Shown piece by piece: positions 12,401-27,400 of a stretch of 64,000 bases of DNA. Numbering within the stretch: the stretch's first letter is position 1; every line of letters begins with the position of its first letter. The notes below the pieces were generated by a model. The model worked only from the letters and a program-made list of their open reading frames with translations. It ran no database searches and was not told the origin of the DNA. The translations under genes and the position numbers were made by a program. Source of the stretch: Tridacna crocea (Eukaryota > Mollusca > Bivalvia > Cardiida > Cardiidae); NCBI GenBank assembly GCA_943736015.1, contig OX031063.1, forward strand, positions 2,275,001 to 2,339,000. Direction: 5' to 3'.

Positions 12401-15400
12401 GGATTTAATGCCACTTTAACAGTTAAGGTTAAGGCGGACGGTGACTCTCATATGTTTCCTGGCTTTCTCATACCAGTACTAACACAACTTTCTTTCCAAA
12501 ACCACCAACTACTTTTCTCACATGCCTCAGCAGAGTTGAGAGTTGAAAAAATCCACCGACCGACACATGGACAGACAGACTGATTCCAGTATACCCCCAA
12601 AAACATTTTTTTTCTGGGGGTATAACTATCTTTTAAAACTACTTGAACTCTCAACTGTAGATTCTTTCAATATGAAACAGTCTAAACTTTTGCCAAGATG
12701 TAAGTGCATTTACACATTAGTTCTCCTCAACATGGGGAAGACAATATGTAGAATTGTCCAAATTGAAAGCATTTGCAGACCATTTATACCTTTACAAAAT
12801 GACAAAACTTTAGACCGGTCCAGACTGAAACCACTTACAGACAACAAAATAAACATAACTCAAAAATTGAAATTTGTTTTCTGCAGGGTAGAAAACATTG
12901 TGGGAAAAGGAGAAAATGCTGGTTACCAGCATTATCTCTTTTTCCCACAGTGTTTTCAAATGGTTTCTTTCTCAGGGTCGCAAAAACCAGGGATTGTTTG
13001 GTAAAGTGTTAAATATGACTTAAATAATGACATTAATTTCGTCTTCAACAGGGTACTAAGCACTGTGCAAAAAAAGAAGAAAATGCTGGTTACCAGCATT
13101 TTTTTCTTTTTGTCACAATCTTTTCAAAAGGCTTTTTCCTCATGGCCATTAATGTGGGGGTTGTGTGGTAAAGGGTTAGCATGGGAGATAATGAGCCAAC
13201 AGACCTGTGTTGAAATCCTGCCTGGCTGTTGTATGCATGGGATTCCCCAAACAGTATGACCATGTCATCCTTGGTGTAAGATCTTCCTGTCTCGAGTGAC
13301 ATCCACTCTACAGTGATTGCCTCCACAATATGTTCTGAAATCAAAGTTACCTTGGTATATGTATTACAGCATACACAACATACATAATGATTGATTGATT
13401 GTATGGTGTTTAATGCCGTTTTCAATATTATTTCAGTTATATTACGGCGGAGGCCAGTGCATTTATCCATGCTTTTCTAGAGTCTCTTTTACCAGTATTC
13501 TGTATTTTATCAGCTGTATTCAGTATTTTACCAGTATTTCGCACAATTTTCTTTCCAAACCATTGGCTACTTTCCCACATAACCATTATCGCTGACCATT
13601 GCATGGACGCTATCGCAATGACTATCATCTAACCTCGGAAAGAAATTGGCCGAGCCGGGGATCGAACTCACGACCCCCATTCTCAAGTCCTGTATGCTAC
13701 CAACTGAGCTACCAGGGCTCAGCACAACAACATACATAAATTAGCAAAGCTCTCACAAAAAGGTTGTCATGCACCTTAAAGATACATCATACCAAGCAAC
13801 TAATCACATAATTATGGAGAACCTATTTTGCCTAACAAACTACTGAATCCTATAGAAGAATGGTTCTTTGACATGCAGAAAACTTACCAGAAGGCAAAAG
13901 TTCTGACACAGCTGGCAATGATTCAAATAAAAGGTTATGTTTGATATTAGGTTATTAAAACTCAGAATTGTGCATTAAAGGCTTTACCACACAATCCCGA
14001 CTTTTGACGACCCTGAGAGAGAAGCCTTTTGAAAACATTGTGGGAAAAGGAGAAAATGCTGGTGACCAGCATTTTCTCCTTTTCCCAAAATGTTTTCTGC
14101 TTTTCCGGAATCAAGTCTCATTTTTTGAGTCAAGGTTATTCTGTTGTCTGCAAATGCTTTCAATTTGGACAAGTCTAAAATTTTGTCGTTTGGTAAAGAC
14201 TTAAAGGCTTTAACTCTATCACTGCCCACATGCCTTGATTAGCTTTTGCAAAAGATGAAGATCAAGATTAGACTGAACAGAACATGCAGACTGATCTATA
14301 TTCCTACCTGATGCTCAACTCAATAAGAGCACAGATGAAAGTTTTATTCCAAAAAAGGAGCTTAACTGTATCAAAAAATAAAGGTCTTTATTAACGACAG
14401 AGATATCGAAAAATATCAATTTTTTTTTTTAAATATCAAATCTTTTACATGATGCAGTTGACCAGAATAGTGCAAAGGCTAGGGTTACAACAATACTTTT
14501 AACATATTCTTTGGAAATAGCCAAGCTAGAATTTAAATTGAATTGTCTTCAATTTAAAAAAAAAAACCTAGTTTTAGACCCCTTAACAATGTTGAATCCA
14601 TTTATTTGGCAGTGTAACAGTTAATACAACGCAATCATCAATTCTTACCCCTCTTCAACCTGAAATGGTGAACCCAGTTTTTCTTGTCTTCAATGACTCC
14701 GAAGCATGTGTCCTCTGCATTGGTACTGCCTGCCACCTTAAGTAATTTTAAAACAAAAGATAAAAAACACCTTGTTCCCAGATTTTGACAGAGGCAATTT
14801 TTTTCTATTAATTCTTAGGCTGCTAAGCACAACTCACTGACCTTTTGCAGACAGTATAGATCAAGATCAGACTGCAGTCTGATCTTGGATCTACACTGTC
14901 TGATAAGAATATATATTTTCCTCCCCAAAAAATAATTTTGAAATAACAACATTTGTGTTTTTTACAATTGGATTGTTAGTTATTTAGCAGGATAAGGGTT
15001 TATCCCATTACCACACGAGAAAAATTTAGACTGGTCCAAATTCAAAGCATTTGCAGAAAACAAAATAAAAGTGACTGTGAAATTGAAATTTGTTCTGGGA
15101 AGGGTAGAAAACACTGTGGGAAAAGGAGAAAATGCTGGTTACCAGCATTTTCTCCTTTTCCCACAGGGTTTTCAAAAGGCTTCTTTCTCAGGGGCGTCAA
15201 AAGTAGGGATTGAGTGGTAATGGGTTATTCTGAAACTGACATGGTAAATATGTTTTTAGTCTTCACCATACACCACAATACAATGAAATCAAATCGTCAT
15301 AATGGCTCGAGTGCATATCTCTATATATTCTGAGACTGCAGTTTCTTTCTTTGTCCCAAGTTAAGTACCCTTTCATAAATCATAATTTTTTGGCTGGACA

Positions 15401-18400
15401 GTGCTGTAAAACCATAAATGTTTGCGTACAGAAAATAAAAAATGTGAGGTATCCACAAATGTAAATTTAGGCCAGACTTAGGCATATTTCACCAAGACAA
15501 CAGGGCCCCATTTCACCAAGGTGACAAAATTAGCGTAAGTTTTACATAACTATAGTATAGTGGCATTAATCAGCTACGAGATACGTGAAAATTATCATGA
15601 AAGTTTTCATGTGTCTCGTGGCAGATTAATGCCACTATACTATAGTAAAGAAGTTTATTTTCGTAACTACTTCAGTGAAATGGGGCACTGGTCATGTGGA
15701 AGCAATTGACTAGGACCCTTGTCAACATCAATGAGTGATTTTTTCATCAAAGTTGACCATAATACCAGTCTAGTGGCAGTTGCCAGTTTTAGATATTTAA
15801 ATACTTTGCATCAAACTGGAAAATTTAATGAGGATTTGTTGAATTGAATGAGAACGATAGTAGTTCTCACTGAAATGGTAACACGCATAAGGTCAGTATT
15901 TTGTTATTTGCAAAATTTTAGACCCGCTATAATATCCACTTTTACAATATATTACGAGATCATGGGCTTTCCTTTTCTCCCACAGTTTATGACACTTTCA
16001 CAAATCACACTTTTTGAGCAACATTTAATAACTGTCATCTGCAAATACTTTTAATTTTGATGAATAGGAGAAATTTGTCACATTAAAGACTCAAGAATGC
16101 TAACAACCTACCCTAAAACCAACTTGCTCTTTCAGTGGATTATGGAGAATCACCCATCCACAATATTCACTGCCAACTTTGGTAAAAGTCACTATTTTAC
16201 CAGGACTATAATGAAACAGAGTATAAGACACAATAAGAGCACATCACAAAAGTTTCGTTGGTTTGCAGACAATGTAAATCCAGGATCAGACTGCAAAGAA
16301 TGAGCGGTATAATCTTTAGTCCACACCCATGCTTTGCTACAAGCTATACTAAGCAAAATTACCACTAACACTAGAGCCATGCATTGTAAAAGGGGGGCTT
16401 AATGCCTCTGCAGAAAGTATTGGTCCAGGTCAACCTGCGTAGTCCCAACAGGCTGGTCCAGGTCAACCCGCATAGTCCCAACAGGCTGACCCAGGTCAAC
16501 CCGCGTAGTCCCAACAGGCTGGTCCAGGTCAACCCGCATAGTCCCAACAGGCTGACCCAGGTCAACCCGCATAGTCCCAACAGGCTGGTCCAGGTCAACC
16601 CGCGTAGTCCCAACAGGCTGATCCAGGTCAACCCACGTAGTCCCAACAGGCTGGTCCAGGTCAACCCGCGTAATCCCAACAGGCTGACCCAGGTCAACCC
16701 GCATAGTCCCAACAGGCTGGTCCAGGTCAACCCGCATAGTCCCAACAGGCTGGTCCAGGTCAACCCGCATAGTCCCAACAGGCTGGTCCAGGTCAACCCG
16801 CATAGTCCCAACAGGCTGGTCCAGGTCAACCCGCATAGTCCCAACAGGCTGGTCCAGGTCAACCCGCATAGTCCCAACAGGCTGGTCCAGGTCAACCCTT
16901 TCCCAAACAACAAAATTTTAGATGGTCCAAAATGAAGCACTTACAGATGAAAAAATAAATGCAACTCAAAAATTAAAATTAGTTTCCTGTATGGTAGAAA
17001 ACATTGTGGGAAAAGGAGAAAATGCTGGTTTCCAGCATTTTCTCCTTTTCCCGCAATATTTTCAAAAAGGCTTATATTTTAGGGTCGTAAAAACCAGGGA
17101 TTGTTTGGTAAAGGATTAACCTGTGCAGTCTGCACAGGCTGTCCTAGAACAAAACATTTTGTTTTTGATCAATTTTTGGCATGTCAAAGGACCAGGATAC
17201 TTCACGATTCAGTTAGAGAAAATTGTTTTAATGGATCCACAACTATATGACAACATGCTTAGTATTACAGATCATGAAGATGCATTAAGCATCTTTTTGC
17301 CAGAGCATGGCTCATTATTGTCAGTCATGTTACAGTAACGGGGGATGTTACGGGACACCACACACCTTCACGCATGGCTTTGTCCAAATTTAAATACAAT
17401 ACCTAACAACCGCATTGGGGAGATATCTCTTTGGCTTATTGGTTAAGGTATTGGCCTGTCGTCCGGGCTTTCTAGGGTTCGAATCCTGGCCCCGTCTCTT
17501 ATTTCTGCCATGCATGTGCTCATTTGTCTCTTTGTTACGGACTTACTTTGTAAGATGGGGGTTCGTCTGGGATTGGCCATTGAGCCATTAATCCCATTTG
17601 TTGTCCAAAAATGGACTTTCTTAATAAGGCTTTGAGTCATCAATAAATGATGACTTTAAGAGGGGACGTGTTACGGGAGACCACTCGTTCATGCATGGCT
17701 TTGTCCCGATTTAAAGTTGGAGAGATATCTCTTTGGCTCAGTGGTTAAAGCTGCATTAAAGGCAAAAATAGGTATATTTACCATTTACAACTCGAAAATA
17801 TATTGAGCAGAACTCTCTTGCAATCTTGAACATTTACCTGATCCATAAGTTGCCATACTTGTAAGTTGTAAAAGCTGGTGTATCCACATTTCTCTGTAAA
17901 AAGAATGGAAATCGATTTGTAGAAGTCATTGTAATTCTAGCATTTAATTACTAAAGTAAAAAAAGCAAGTAAAACGATCAATAGACTTCAACAAAAATTT
18001 AATCAATTAAGGCTTAATCTTTATTACTATGATTAAGGAAAAGGATAAATAAAACACACAGCTGGTGTCATAGATTGGGAAAGTCTATCAGGCTTGGCTG
18101 CAGAAATTTATAAAAGGCAGTCTTTATCAGTGTTTCTGTTGGGTTTTTTTTTTTTTGTCTGTTTGTAATTTGTTTTGTTACAGGATAAATAGTATAGATG
18201 GTTGGTGTATTGTATGGGTAAAGTTTATCATATCAGGCTTGGCTCTGAAATGTATCTGGTTCACCTTTGGCACACCAGATAAATTCCTCCGCCTTGCCCG
18301 ATAAACTTAACCCATGCAAGACACCGAAAATCTACTTCCTATATTTAGTATCTTACCTCTGTGTCATTCCGTGGTGTCCACACATTTTTCTGAAGCAGCT

Positions 18401-21400
18401 GAACAGATTCGCCGAGGGAATGAAAACCCACACAAGGGTAGTAACCTAGACGACTGGGATTAAGGTTTAGTTCGATGCATTTTTCTCCGTTCTTCCTGAA
18501 GAATCCCTTGTTTCTTGCAAAATCGCAATGAAAGGACATCTCATCTCCGACAGTGGCTTTTAATGTTCTTCTTGTGGGAGAGCCAGACTCAAGGAAAATT
18601 CTGTTTGAAAATAAAATGTGATTGGGCCATGCACTGGCAAGAGGCGGTTAAATTAACCCTTTACTCCATAGATACTCATTTGACGCATCAAAAACAGACA
18701 CCTTTTGAAAACATTGTGGGAAAAGGAGAAATTGCTCTCCAACAATGTTTTCCACTCAATCAGATATTTGTATCCTCATTTGTCCACATTTTTGACGTCA
18801 TGTCTTTATTTGCTGCTGAAATGGAAGAACCTCAAATTGGCATATCAGGGAAAGAGTTAACTCATTACCAAACGACAAAATTTTTGGTTTGTCCAAATTG
18901 AAAGCATTTGCAGATGACAAATAAATGTGACTGAAAATTTGAATTCTGTTTTGTGAAGGGTAGAAAATATTGTGGGAAAAGGAGAAAATGCTGTTTACCA
19001 GCATTTTCTCCTTTTCCCACAGTGTTTTCTAAAGGCTTCTTTCTCAGGGCCATCAAAAGCAGGGATTGTGTGGTAATGGGTTAAGAAATAATAATCTTTC
19101 TTTCGTGGTTTTTTCGTTCAATAAACCAAGGTTGTGAGTTATGAGGCTCAATAAATATCCCACAAGAGCCATAGCCCCATGTGGTTTATTCATTGCGCCT
19201 CATAACTCACAATGTGGTTTATTGAAGGATAAATCATAAAAAGATTATTTTGACTCTAACATGACCAAGTCTGTATTAAAGGAAAACAAATCAAAACTTC
19301 TTGTACAAGAGCTGATGCAGATAACATTCCCTGGAGTAAACCATGGCTTTAACAAAGAAAGACAGGTCGATGACCACAGCTATAACATAATACACCCTTG
19401 GGGCATACAAAAAGCAATCTTTCTGTTAAAAAAATTATTTCAACAAAATGCGCTTTCTCCTTTTACCACAATGTTTTCAAAACATTTCCTCAAGGTGATT
19501 AAAACTCATGGTTGTGTGGTAAAGAGGTAAGGCTTCACCCTTTATCAAACAACAAAATTTTGTTCTAGTCCAAATCTAAAGCATTTGTAATTTTGTAGAC
19601 GAAAAAAATACATGTAAATCAAAAACTGAAATGTGATTTGGGAAGGGTAGAAAACATTGTGGGAAAAGGAGAAAATGCTGATTACCAGCATTTTCTTCTT
19701 TTCCTACAATGTTTTCAAAAGGATTCTATCACAGGGTGATTAAGAGTCTGGATTGTGTGGTAAATGGTTAAAGCCCAGACTTACCCTCCATCATCTGCAT
19801 GATAACCAATAGCCTGGGAGTTCCAACCTGGTTGCCTGTTTGGAGCATAGTTTTGGGGTACCAGCCCAATTGCAATGTACCCACCTTTACCAGTGGAAAG
19901 TATACCTGTGAATAGAAAATAAATGTTTGTGATTTTTTGCAAAAACACTCTTTGCCGGTCCCCCTCCTCCCTATGAAAATAAAGGTCCTGCTGTGACTTT
20001 GAACACAAAGACTTGTACATGTATGTGCTGTAGTCCAAACTGGAATCCAGGCAGATCCGGAATCTGCCTAGACCAAACTGGAATTTGTCTGTAACAAATC
20101 AGGATTCCAGTTTAGCTTTGCAGCTCTACAATCTGTCTACACCAAATTTTAATAATTTCTCGTTGAATATAGGGCATCTACATATAATATGAATCATCTT
20201 ACTTTTAAACGTAAACCCGAAAATAAAAGAAGTTTTAGTCAGAAATTCAGAGTAAATATAAATTTTGAATGTTTTGTACTAATAAAAAAGGTGGAAAAAA
20301 GAGCGATTGTGGAAAAATCATATAAAATGCTTTAAATAAAAATACCTCTCAACTGTAAACATAATTAAATCAATATATTTTTAAAAAAAAGTATTAGAAA
20401 ACAATGCAGTTTGGTCTACACAAAATTTGAATTCTAATTTGGTCTAGGCAGATTCCGGATCTGCCCAGATTCTAATCTGGCCTACAACATATGTATAACC
20501 AGATGGATGTCTGTGATTTTCTTTTTTCAAATCAGACAAAGAAGTAACCCTTCATCAAACAATGACGACTTTTAACGACCCTGAGAAAGAAGCTTTTTGA
20601 AAATATTGTGGGAAAAGGAGAAAATGTATGTTCTCCTTCTCCCACAAAGTTTTCTACCCTTTCAAAGCAAAACTGCACCAAATGAGCCGCTCTGTAATTG
20701 TCGCCTGCAAATGTTTTCAATTTGGATAGGTCTAAAAGTTTGCCTTGTGGCAACAGGTTAAGGATATATGGGGGGATGGACAGACTGATAGGTGAACAGA
20801 AAGATAGAAAAGAATATGTCTTCCCCTAATTTAAATAACAGAGGAAGACATAATTAATCAAGAATTATTCTTAACCCTTTACCAAACAATCCCTGGTTTT
20901 TACAACCCTGAGATAGAAGCCTTTTGAAAACATTGTAGGAAAATGAGAAAATGCTGGTAACCAGCATTTTCTCCTTTTCCCACAATTTTTTCTTCCCTGC
21001 TGGAAACAGATTTCAATTTCTGAGTTATGTTTATTTTGTCATCTGTAAGTGCTTTCAATTTGTACCTAAGATTTTGTCATTTGGTAAAGGGTTAAGAGCT
21101 ACAGCAATGTCAAAATTAATCATAATCTCAACAAAGTAACAAGTTAAATATCAAGGAACTGATATCATAGACAGCAAAATGAGGTACTCAACACTTTCAA
21201 AGAGGGCTTGAACTGGTTACAAACACTTGTAAATGCTCAAATGCACATCTTTTTACTTCATAGCCAGACGTTTAAGAAAAAGTATCTTTCTATTGTAGTT
21301 TATCATTCAATAAACCACAGTTGTGAGGAATAAGGCACAATAAATAATTCACAAAAGCAATAGCCCAAGCGGTTTATTCATTGTGCCTCATAACTCACAA

Positions 21401-24400
21401 TGTGGTTTATCGAACAATAAACCACACTAGAAAGAAGATTATTCCATTCCAAAATGATTGACTCTTAACTAAAAGAAAACAAGTTCATGCCTAGTGTAAA
21501 AAAAGTGGATGCAGATTATATTCCATTGAATAACTTTATCACTCACTAAATTTATACAGTATGATGTCACTCTATATAGAATGACATGCTGGTAGTAAGC
21601 ATTTTCTCCTTCTTCCCACAATGTTTTCTATCCAGCCAAAGAAAAATTGGACCAATTGAACAACATTGAAATTGTCCTATGTAAAACGCTTTCAATGAGG
21701 ACAAGGCCAAAATTTTGTCATCTGGAAAAGGGTAAAAAGATACTTTTTTTTGGCATGATACTGAATTACAGAGGTCTACATGTTACTTACGCACTGAGAA
21801 TTCTGGACACTCTTTGGTTAAAGGTTTACATGAAATAAACTGGCCAACAGGTATGGCTGATGATGCAGTTTCATATCTACAACAGACAAAATGTGTACAT
21901 GTGATCTATTAAAAACTTTCTAACAAAAGACAAAATATAAGACTCTTCCAAATTAAAAATATTTCCAGAAGAAACATTCTAATAAAACTTTGTAGGAAAA
22001 GGAAAAACAAAAGGAGAAAATGCCAATTACCAGCATTTTTTCATCTTTTCCCATGTTTTCAAACACATCATTGTTTCCAAGCCACTGGTTACTTCCTCAC
22101 ATACAATTACTAAAACAATATTCACTTATTCAGCATTGAGACAATAATAAATCCTGTTGCAAAGACTATCTTCAATCTAATCAAATGACATAATGAGTCC
22201 GTTTTTGCTTAACTCTTTCCCAAACAAAAAGTCTTTTGAAAACACTGTGAGAAAAGTAGAAATTGCTCATAACGAGCAATTTCTCCTTTTCCCACAATAT
22301 TTCCTTCCCTTTTTGAGAACTTTCTGCCATTTTCTCAAAATCTAAAATTGATGTCTGCAAACTCTTTTGGTTTAGAAGGGTCCAAAATTTATCATTTGCA
22401 AAAGGGTTAAACATTTGCATGTCCACAAAATTTTATTCTTCAAGGTTGTAAAAAAATTTGGTTGCTTGGCAAAAGGTTAGACAAGATCTAAGCATAAGCT
22501 TCGCAGAAAGGCGCATATGCGTCTGAAGGGGCTTGTCAGTGAAATGGGTTAAAATCTAGAATGCCTGCAGAGATCTCAATTTTAAAAGTCATTATGAATT
22601 TCTGCACATTATAGAAATTCATTGTGGTTTGTTTCAAGATATTCTGATGGAAACTGTAGGAGGTACGCACACAAGAAACTGCTAATAGACAGACAGACGG
22701 ATGAGCAGGGCCATAAAGTAATATGACCCTTTGGGCGAAAAAGATAGATTTTTAGAACAAGATAAACATCCATATTTAATCTGTTGGCACGAGCCTGATA
22801 ATTAGAGAAACCTATCCACTGACATCAATCTAATGTAACTGCAACTAGTAAAAGCTTTTACTTAGAGCCTTTCAACACTAATACCTACTGTTGTGACCTT
22901 ATTACAAAACTTACTTTTAAACCCGATAAACAATTAAAAAAGGGAGTTCCTACATAACTCAGTTATAAAGTGTAGGATTTCTATCAAACAACTACCATTT
23001 GACTGGTGATTTCAAACCATTGTAGTTATTTAGTGTCTGCCAATAACAGTGCTGACAGCACTTTGACTGAACCTTTGAATATACTCACACGAGTACACCG
23101 GTTTCATGAATGACCCTGACCTCTCGACCAACAAAGGCAAAGTACTGGGGTTCTAACTCTAGTTCTCCAACCTCCGCTGTTGATTTGTCCTGCAGTCTGT
23201 AAGATGTGCCCTAAAATTGAAAATAGTATCTTACCAATTACCTCTTTACCGAACAAAATGAATGAGCCACGCTCTGTGAAAAGGGGGCTTAACGCATCAG
23301 CAAAATGTTTCAACCAATGTAAGTCTGCACACAACGCACAGACTGACCATCCTCCGATACCCCTGGGACAATTAGTTGAATTTCCCTCGCTTTACCGCTG
23401 GCCGAATGCTGGCTTTTCATTGGTTCCATCATCATTTTGTGATGGGCATACGCTATGACGTTTCGTATTGATTTTCAGCGGCTGATTCCAAGTTTTATTA
23501 GTCACTTGTCCCAGGAGTCGATGTAGCGCAGCAAATAGGGAGACCCCGGGGTATCCGAGGATGCAGACTGACATGGATCAAAACATTCTCCTATTGGCTA
23601 GTTTTCTGATTCAGTCGATTGTTACACAACACCAATTTTATGGATCCTTATTATGCCATGTCTAGCTTGGTACAATGCATTGTGGCAATGATTTAAGCCT
23701 TTACTACACAATAATGACTTTTGACAACTCTGAGGAAAAAGCTTTTAGAAAACATTGCGGAAAAAGGAGAAAATGCTGGTAACTAAGATTTTCTCCTTTT
23801 GAAAACATTGTGGGAAAAGGAGAAAATGCTAGTAACCAGCATTTTCTCCTATTCCCACAAAGTTTCCTACCCCATTAAAACAAAATTGTATCATTTGAGC
23901 GACTGGGAAATTTTCATCTGCAAATGTTTTCAATTTGGATATGCCTAAAATTTTGCTATGTGGTAAAAAGTAAAGCTTTTGGTAACTTTTCTGCAGGTCA
24001 GAGGACCATCCTACGTTAGGATTCAGTCTGGCATCAGACAAAATGGAAATTGTTGATCCATAATTATTGTGATGGCTTGCATGGTCTTATGAATCATGGA
24101 GATGTAAATGAATGAATTTATGGTGTTTTATGGCACATCAACATCTTGAGTCATTTAGTGGGCAATAAAGAAATAATGAAAGGGAAGTCATGAAGATGTA
24201 TTTAAAGCCCCTTTTGCCAGGGCATGTTTGAAAAAATTTATCAAAATCTATTTGTAAGAGGTGGTGAGATAACTTACACTTTCATCGGACAATCGAAGCT
24301 GAATACGATCACCAACATTCAGCTTGTAGTTGAAGACATTAGTCACTGCCTTTTTAATATCGACCTTCTTCAGGTCCTCAATGTAATGCGCCTTTCCAGG

Positions 24401-27400
24401 ATACGCTTGTAAAATGGTTCCGTCTGACTTTTTCTTTAAACAGACAATCTTCTCATGTATCGTCAGGTTTGTAAACTCCACTTCATTATACATGAATGGA
24501 TCCATAGCGATATTAGGTACATTTGTCACATTGAAGTTTTCACTTGTATTGTCTGGGGTGTCTTTCGCCGTTTTCAGTTTTGTCTTCTCAAGAAGCGTTT
24601 CCTCTACTTCAGTCATCATTAGGGAGTAAGGGCGCAATCGCGTACGAATACCCTGTAAGAAGTAAATTTGCACATGAATGAATGAATGAATGAATTCATT
24701 CATTCATTCATTCATTCATTCATTCATTCATTCATTAACTAATTGATTTATATCATTGCATGGCTTTTGTCAATTATCACACATAGCTTTATTAAAAGAT
24801 GATTAACATAGAATTTTTTAACTTAAAAATTAGGTTGAATTTTACTATTTACCCCATGAGAAAAATTTGTACAACTTGTACAAATTGAATGCTTGCAGAT
24901 GACATAAAAAAAATAACTAAAAATTGAAATTTGTTTCTTTAGAAGGGTAGAAAGCACTGCAGGGAAAAGAAGGAAATGCTGGTTACCAGCATTTTCTTCT
25001 TTTCCCACATTGTTTTCAGAAGGCTTCTCTCTCAGGTTCATTAAAAGTTGAGATTGTGTGTTAAAAGGTTAAATGCATCCAAAATTCTGTCACATGGTAC
25101 CGAGTTAATTACTAATTCCCCTTGACTTCACAGGTTAATTATTTTGTTTTGTGTGGTTGCAGGATGACAAACATGAAGATGAAGGCTGGACAAACAGACA
25201 GACAGAAGGCAAATCTATAGTTTCATGAAATTTTGGTAAAAATGAAAACTTTTCAATTGAGAACAAAAGTATTACATGACTTTTTTTTTTCACTAGAAAA
25301 TCTCTTTATATGGAAAATTGAAAAAGAGCATTCAATGCATACGCTTAGCCGTGGTTTCTTAGTTTTCAGAGAAAATTGTAGAAAAAAAAGGGGGCATAGC
25401 TATTTCAAAAAGACTTTGCTAGTTACCTGCCCCTGATCTATAAGTTACCCTTTTGTTACTGAACAACTTGCCTTAGTTTGAAGTAGATCTAAATAACTTC
25501 AGTTATGACTAAGATATTTCAAAACATTGAAGTTTTCATTAACTCATTACCAAACGACAATATTTTAGGCTTGTCCAAATCAAAAGCATTTGCAGACAAC
25601 AAAATAAAAGTAACTGGAAATTTGAAATTTGTTTTGTGAAGGGTAGAAAACATAGAGGGAAAAAGAGAAAATGCTGGTTACCAGCATTTTGTCCTTTCCC
25701 ACAATGTTTCCTACAGGTTTCTTTCTCTGGGTTGTCAAAAGTAGGGATTGTGCTGTAATGGGATAACACACTGAAACAACAACTCAACAAATACAATCCC
25801 CAGGCTATGTCAAATTTCTTGAGGTTTTCTTCGAAGACGGCCTAGCTAAAACGGTCAAAGGTATTCTGATGGCCATTTGCCCTTCAGTTATGGATTCTCC
25901 TTTGCACTATAAATAAATTATGGGTACAACAGTTTCCAACAAATATCCAAAGGAATTGCAAAGATAAAACAAACTGTCAAAGATTTTTCACAATGACAAA
26001 TACAAGGACAGGGCTATTGTGATGTTTTCTTTCAAAACAGCCAAACTAGAAATTTACCCAAAGCTCCGCAGCACATTTGACACAGATTCCACAATATTTA
26101 CATCCAGCCAGATCTGTACCACATTCACAATCCCGTAAATACTCTGCAACAAGGCCATTCCATACACAGTTGTCTCCCTTGTCAACACACTTGTTACACA
26201 GTGTACAAACACTCTGATTGACAGTTTTTGTTTCCATGGCAATCCATTTGTGTTTACAGCCAACTGACACATTAACTGGAATTAAAAATTCATAAATCTT
26301 TAACCATGAAAATCATAAAATAAGTTTTATATTGAAAAAATTGTTACAATCGAGTAATCTACTTATTATGTTTTTGCTATGTGTTTGGTCAGATAACACT
26401 TTACCAAACAACAAAATTTTAGCCTTTTCAAATTCTACGCAACAACTATTACTTTGAATTACAAAATCAAATAAGCGTTTACTCAATCAAATGCCACCTG
26501 TTGTAACTCATTCAGCTATGACATGATTCCTTCAGCTAGCATGTAACCTATGCACAGGCCATTTATTGAAACAGCCCCTACAGGCTTGAGTAATAGCTTC
26601 GGTATAAGCCCTACTGTTCTCTAGTATATGGCATTGATGATGTGTCAAAGCAGACAGGTCAAATTTACGCATAATATGACATGCGCAGACAATGATGTAA
26701 ACCCCTGAGGAGATTGTAACCATTTCAAAATAATTACCTAGTCCATCTGGGACATCTTTAGTAGCCATAGCAACCACATTTGACCTTCTCAAAAGGTCAT
26801 CAACAATATCTGTGTAGATACAGAAAATGTTCCAGGTGAAGTCTTGCACATAGGACGAGGTTTGTTTGGACATTGTTCTGTCTTCCTGCAAGCTTGGCAT
26901 ATAACATCTGGACTCTATGACAAGTACTGCCACACCTGCAAGAATAAGAAAAGAATACAAGAAGAAATTCATACTGTATGAGTGGAAATATTTGCAAAAT
27001 GAAAATTTTTCATGATTTCCTGAATTCCAAAAATTTGCCAACTTTTCTGTTCACATATTTTACTACAGGAGTACCAACAAATAACAAATGTCTTGAAATT
27101 GAAAACATTTCTATATGCAAAATGGGCATAATTGGTAATTTGCAATTTTTGGATTATTTGCGAAATTGAAAAATTCATGAACTTCTTTGTTAACATATTT
27201 TGCCACAAGTGCACCAACAAATACATGTAACAAGTGTCTTGAGTTCACAAACATATCTGTATGTAAAATGTCCATAAAAGGTATTTCGCAAATCTTCCGA
27301 CAGTCACATACAGCCACATATTCAGTATTTGTTCATACCTTTTTCATGAAGATCCTTCAGTATTATAGTCTGTACACACCCATTCTGATAAACCACACCC

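Noticed and set aside
13650-13722. Possible functional tRNA gene
   Set aside because: A and B boxes are present, but it is the head of a dispersed SINE with body, tail and target duplication.
16371-16940. Long frames (150-190 codons) over the minisatellite
   Set aside because: A repeat unit of 33 bp stays open by arithmetic; both strands are open at once and there is no start, domain or splice context.
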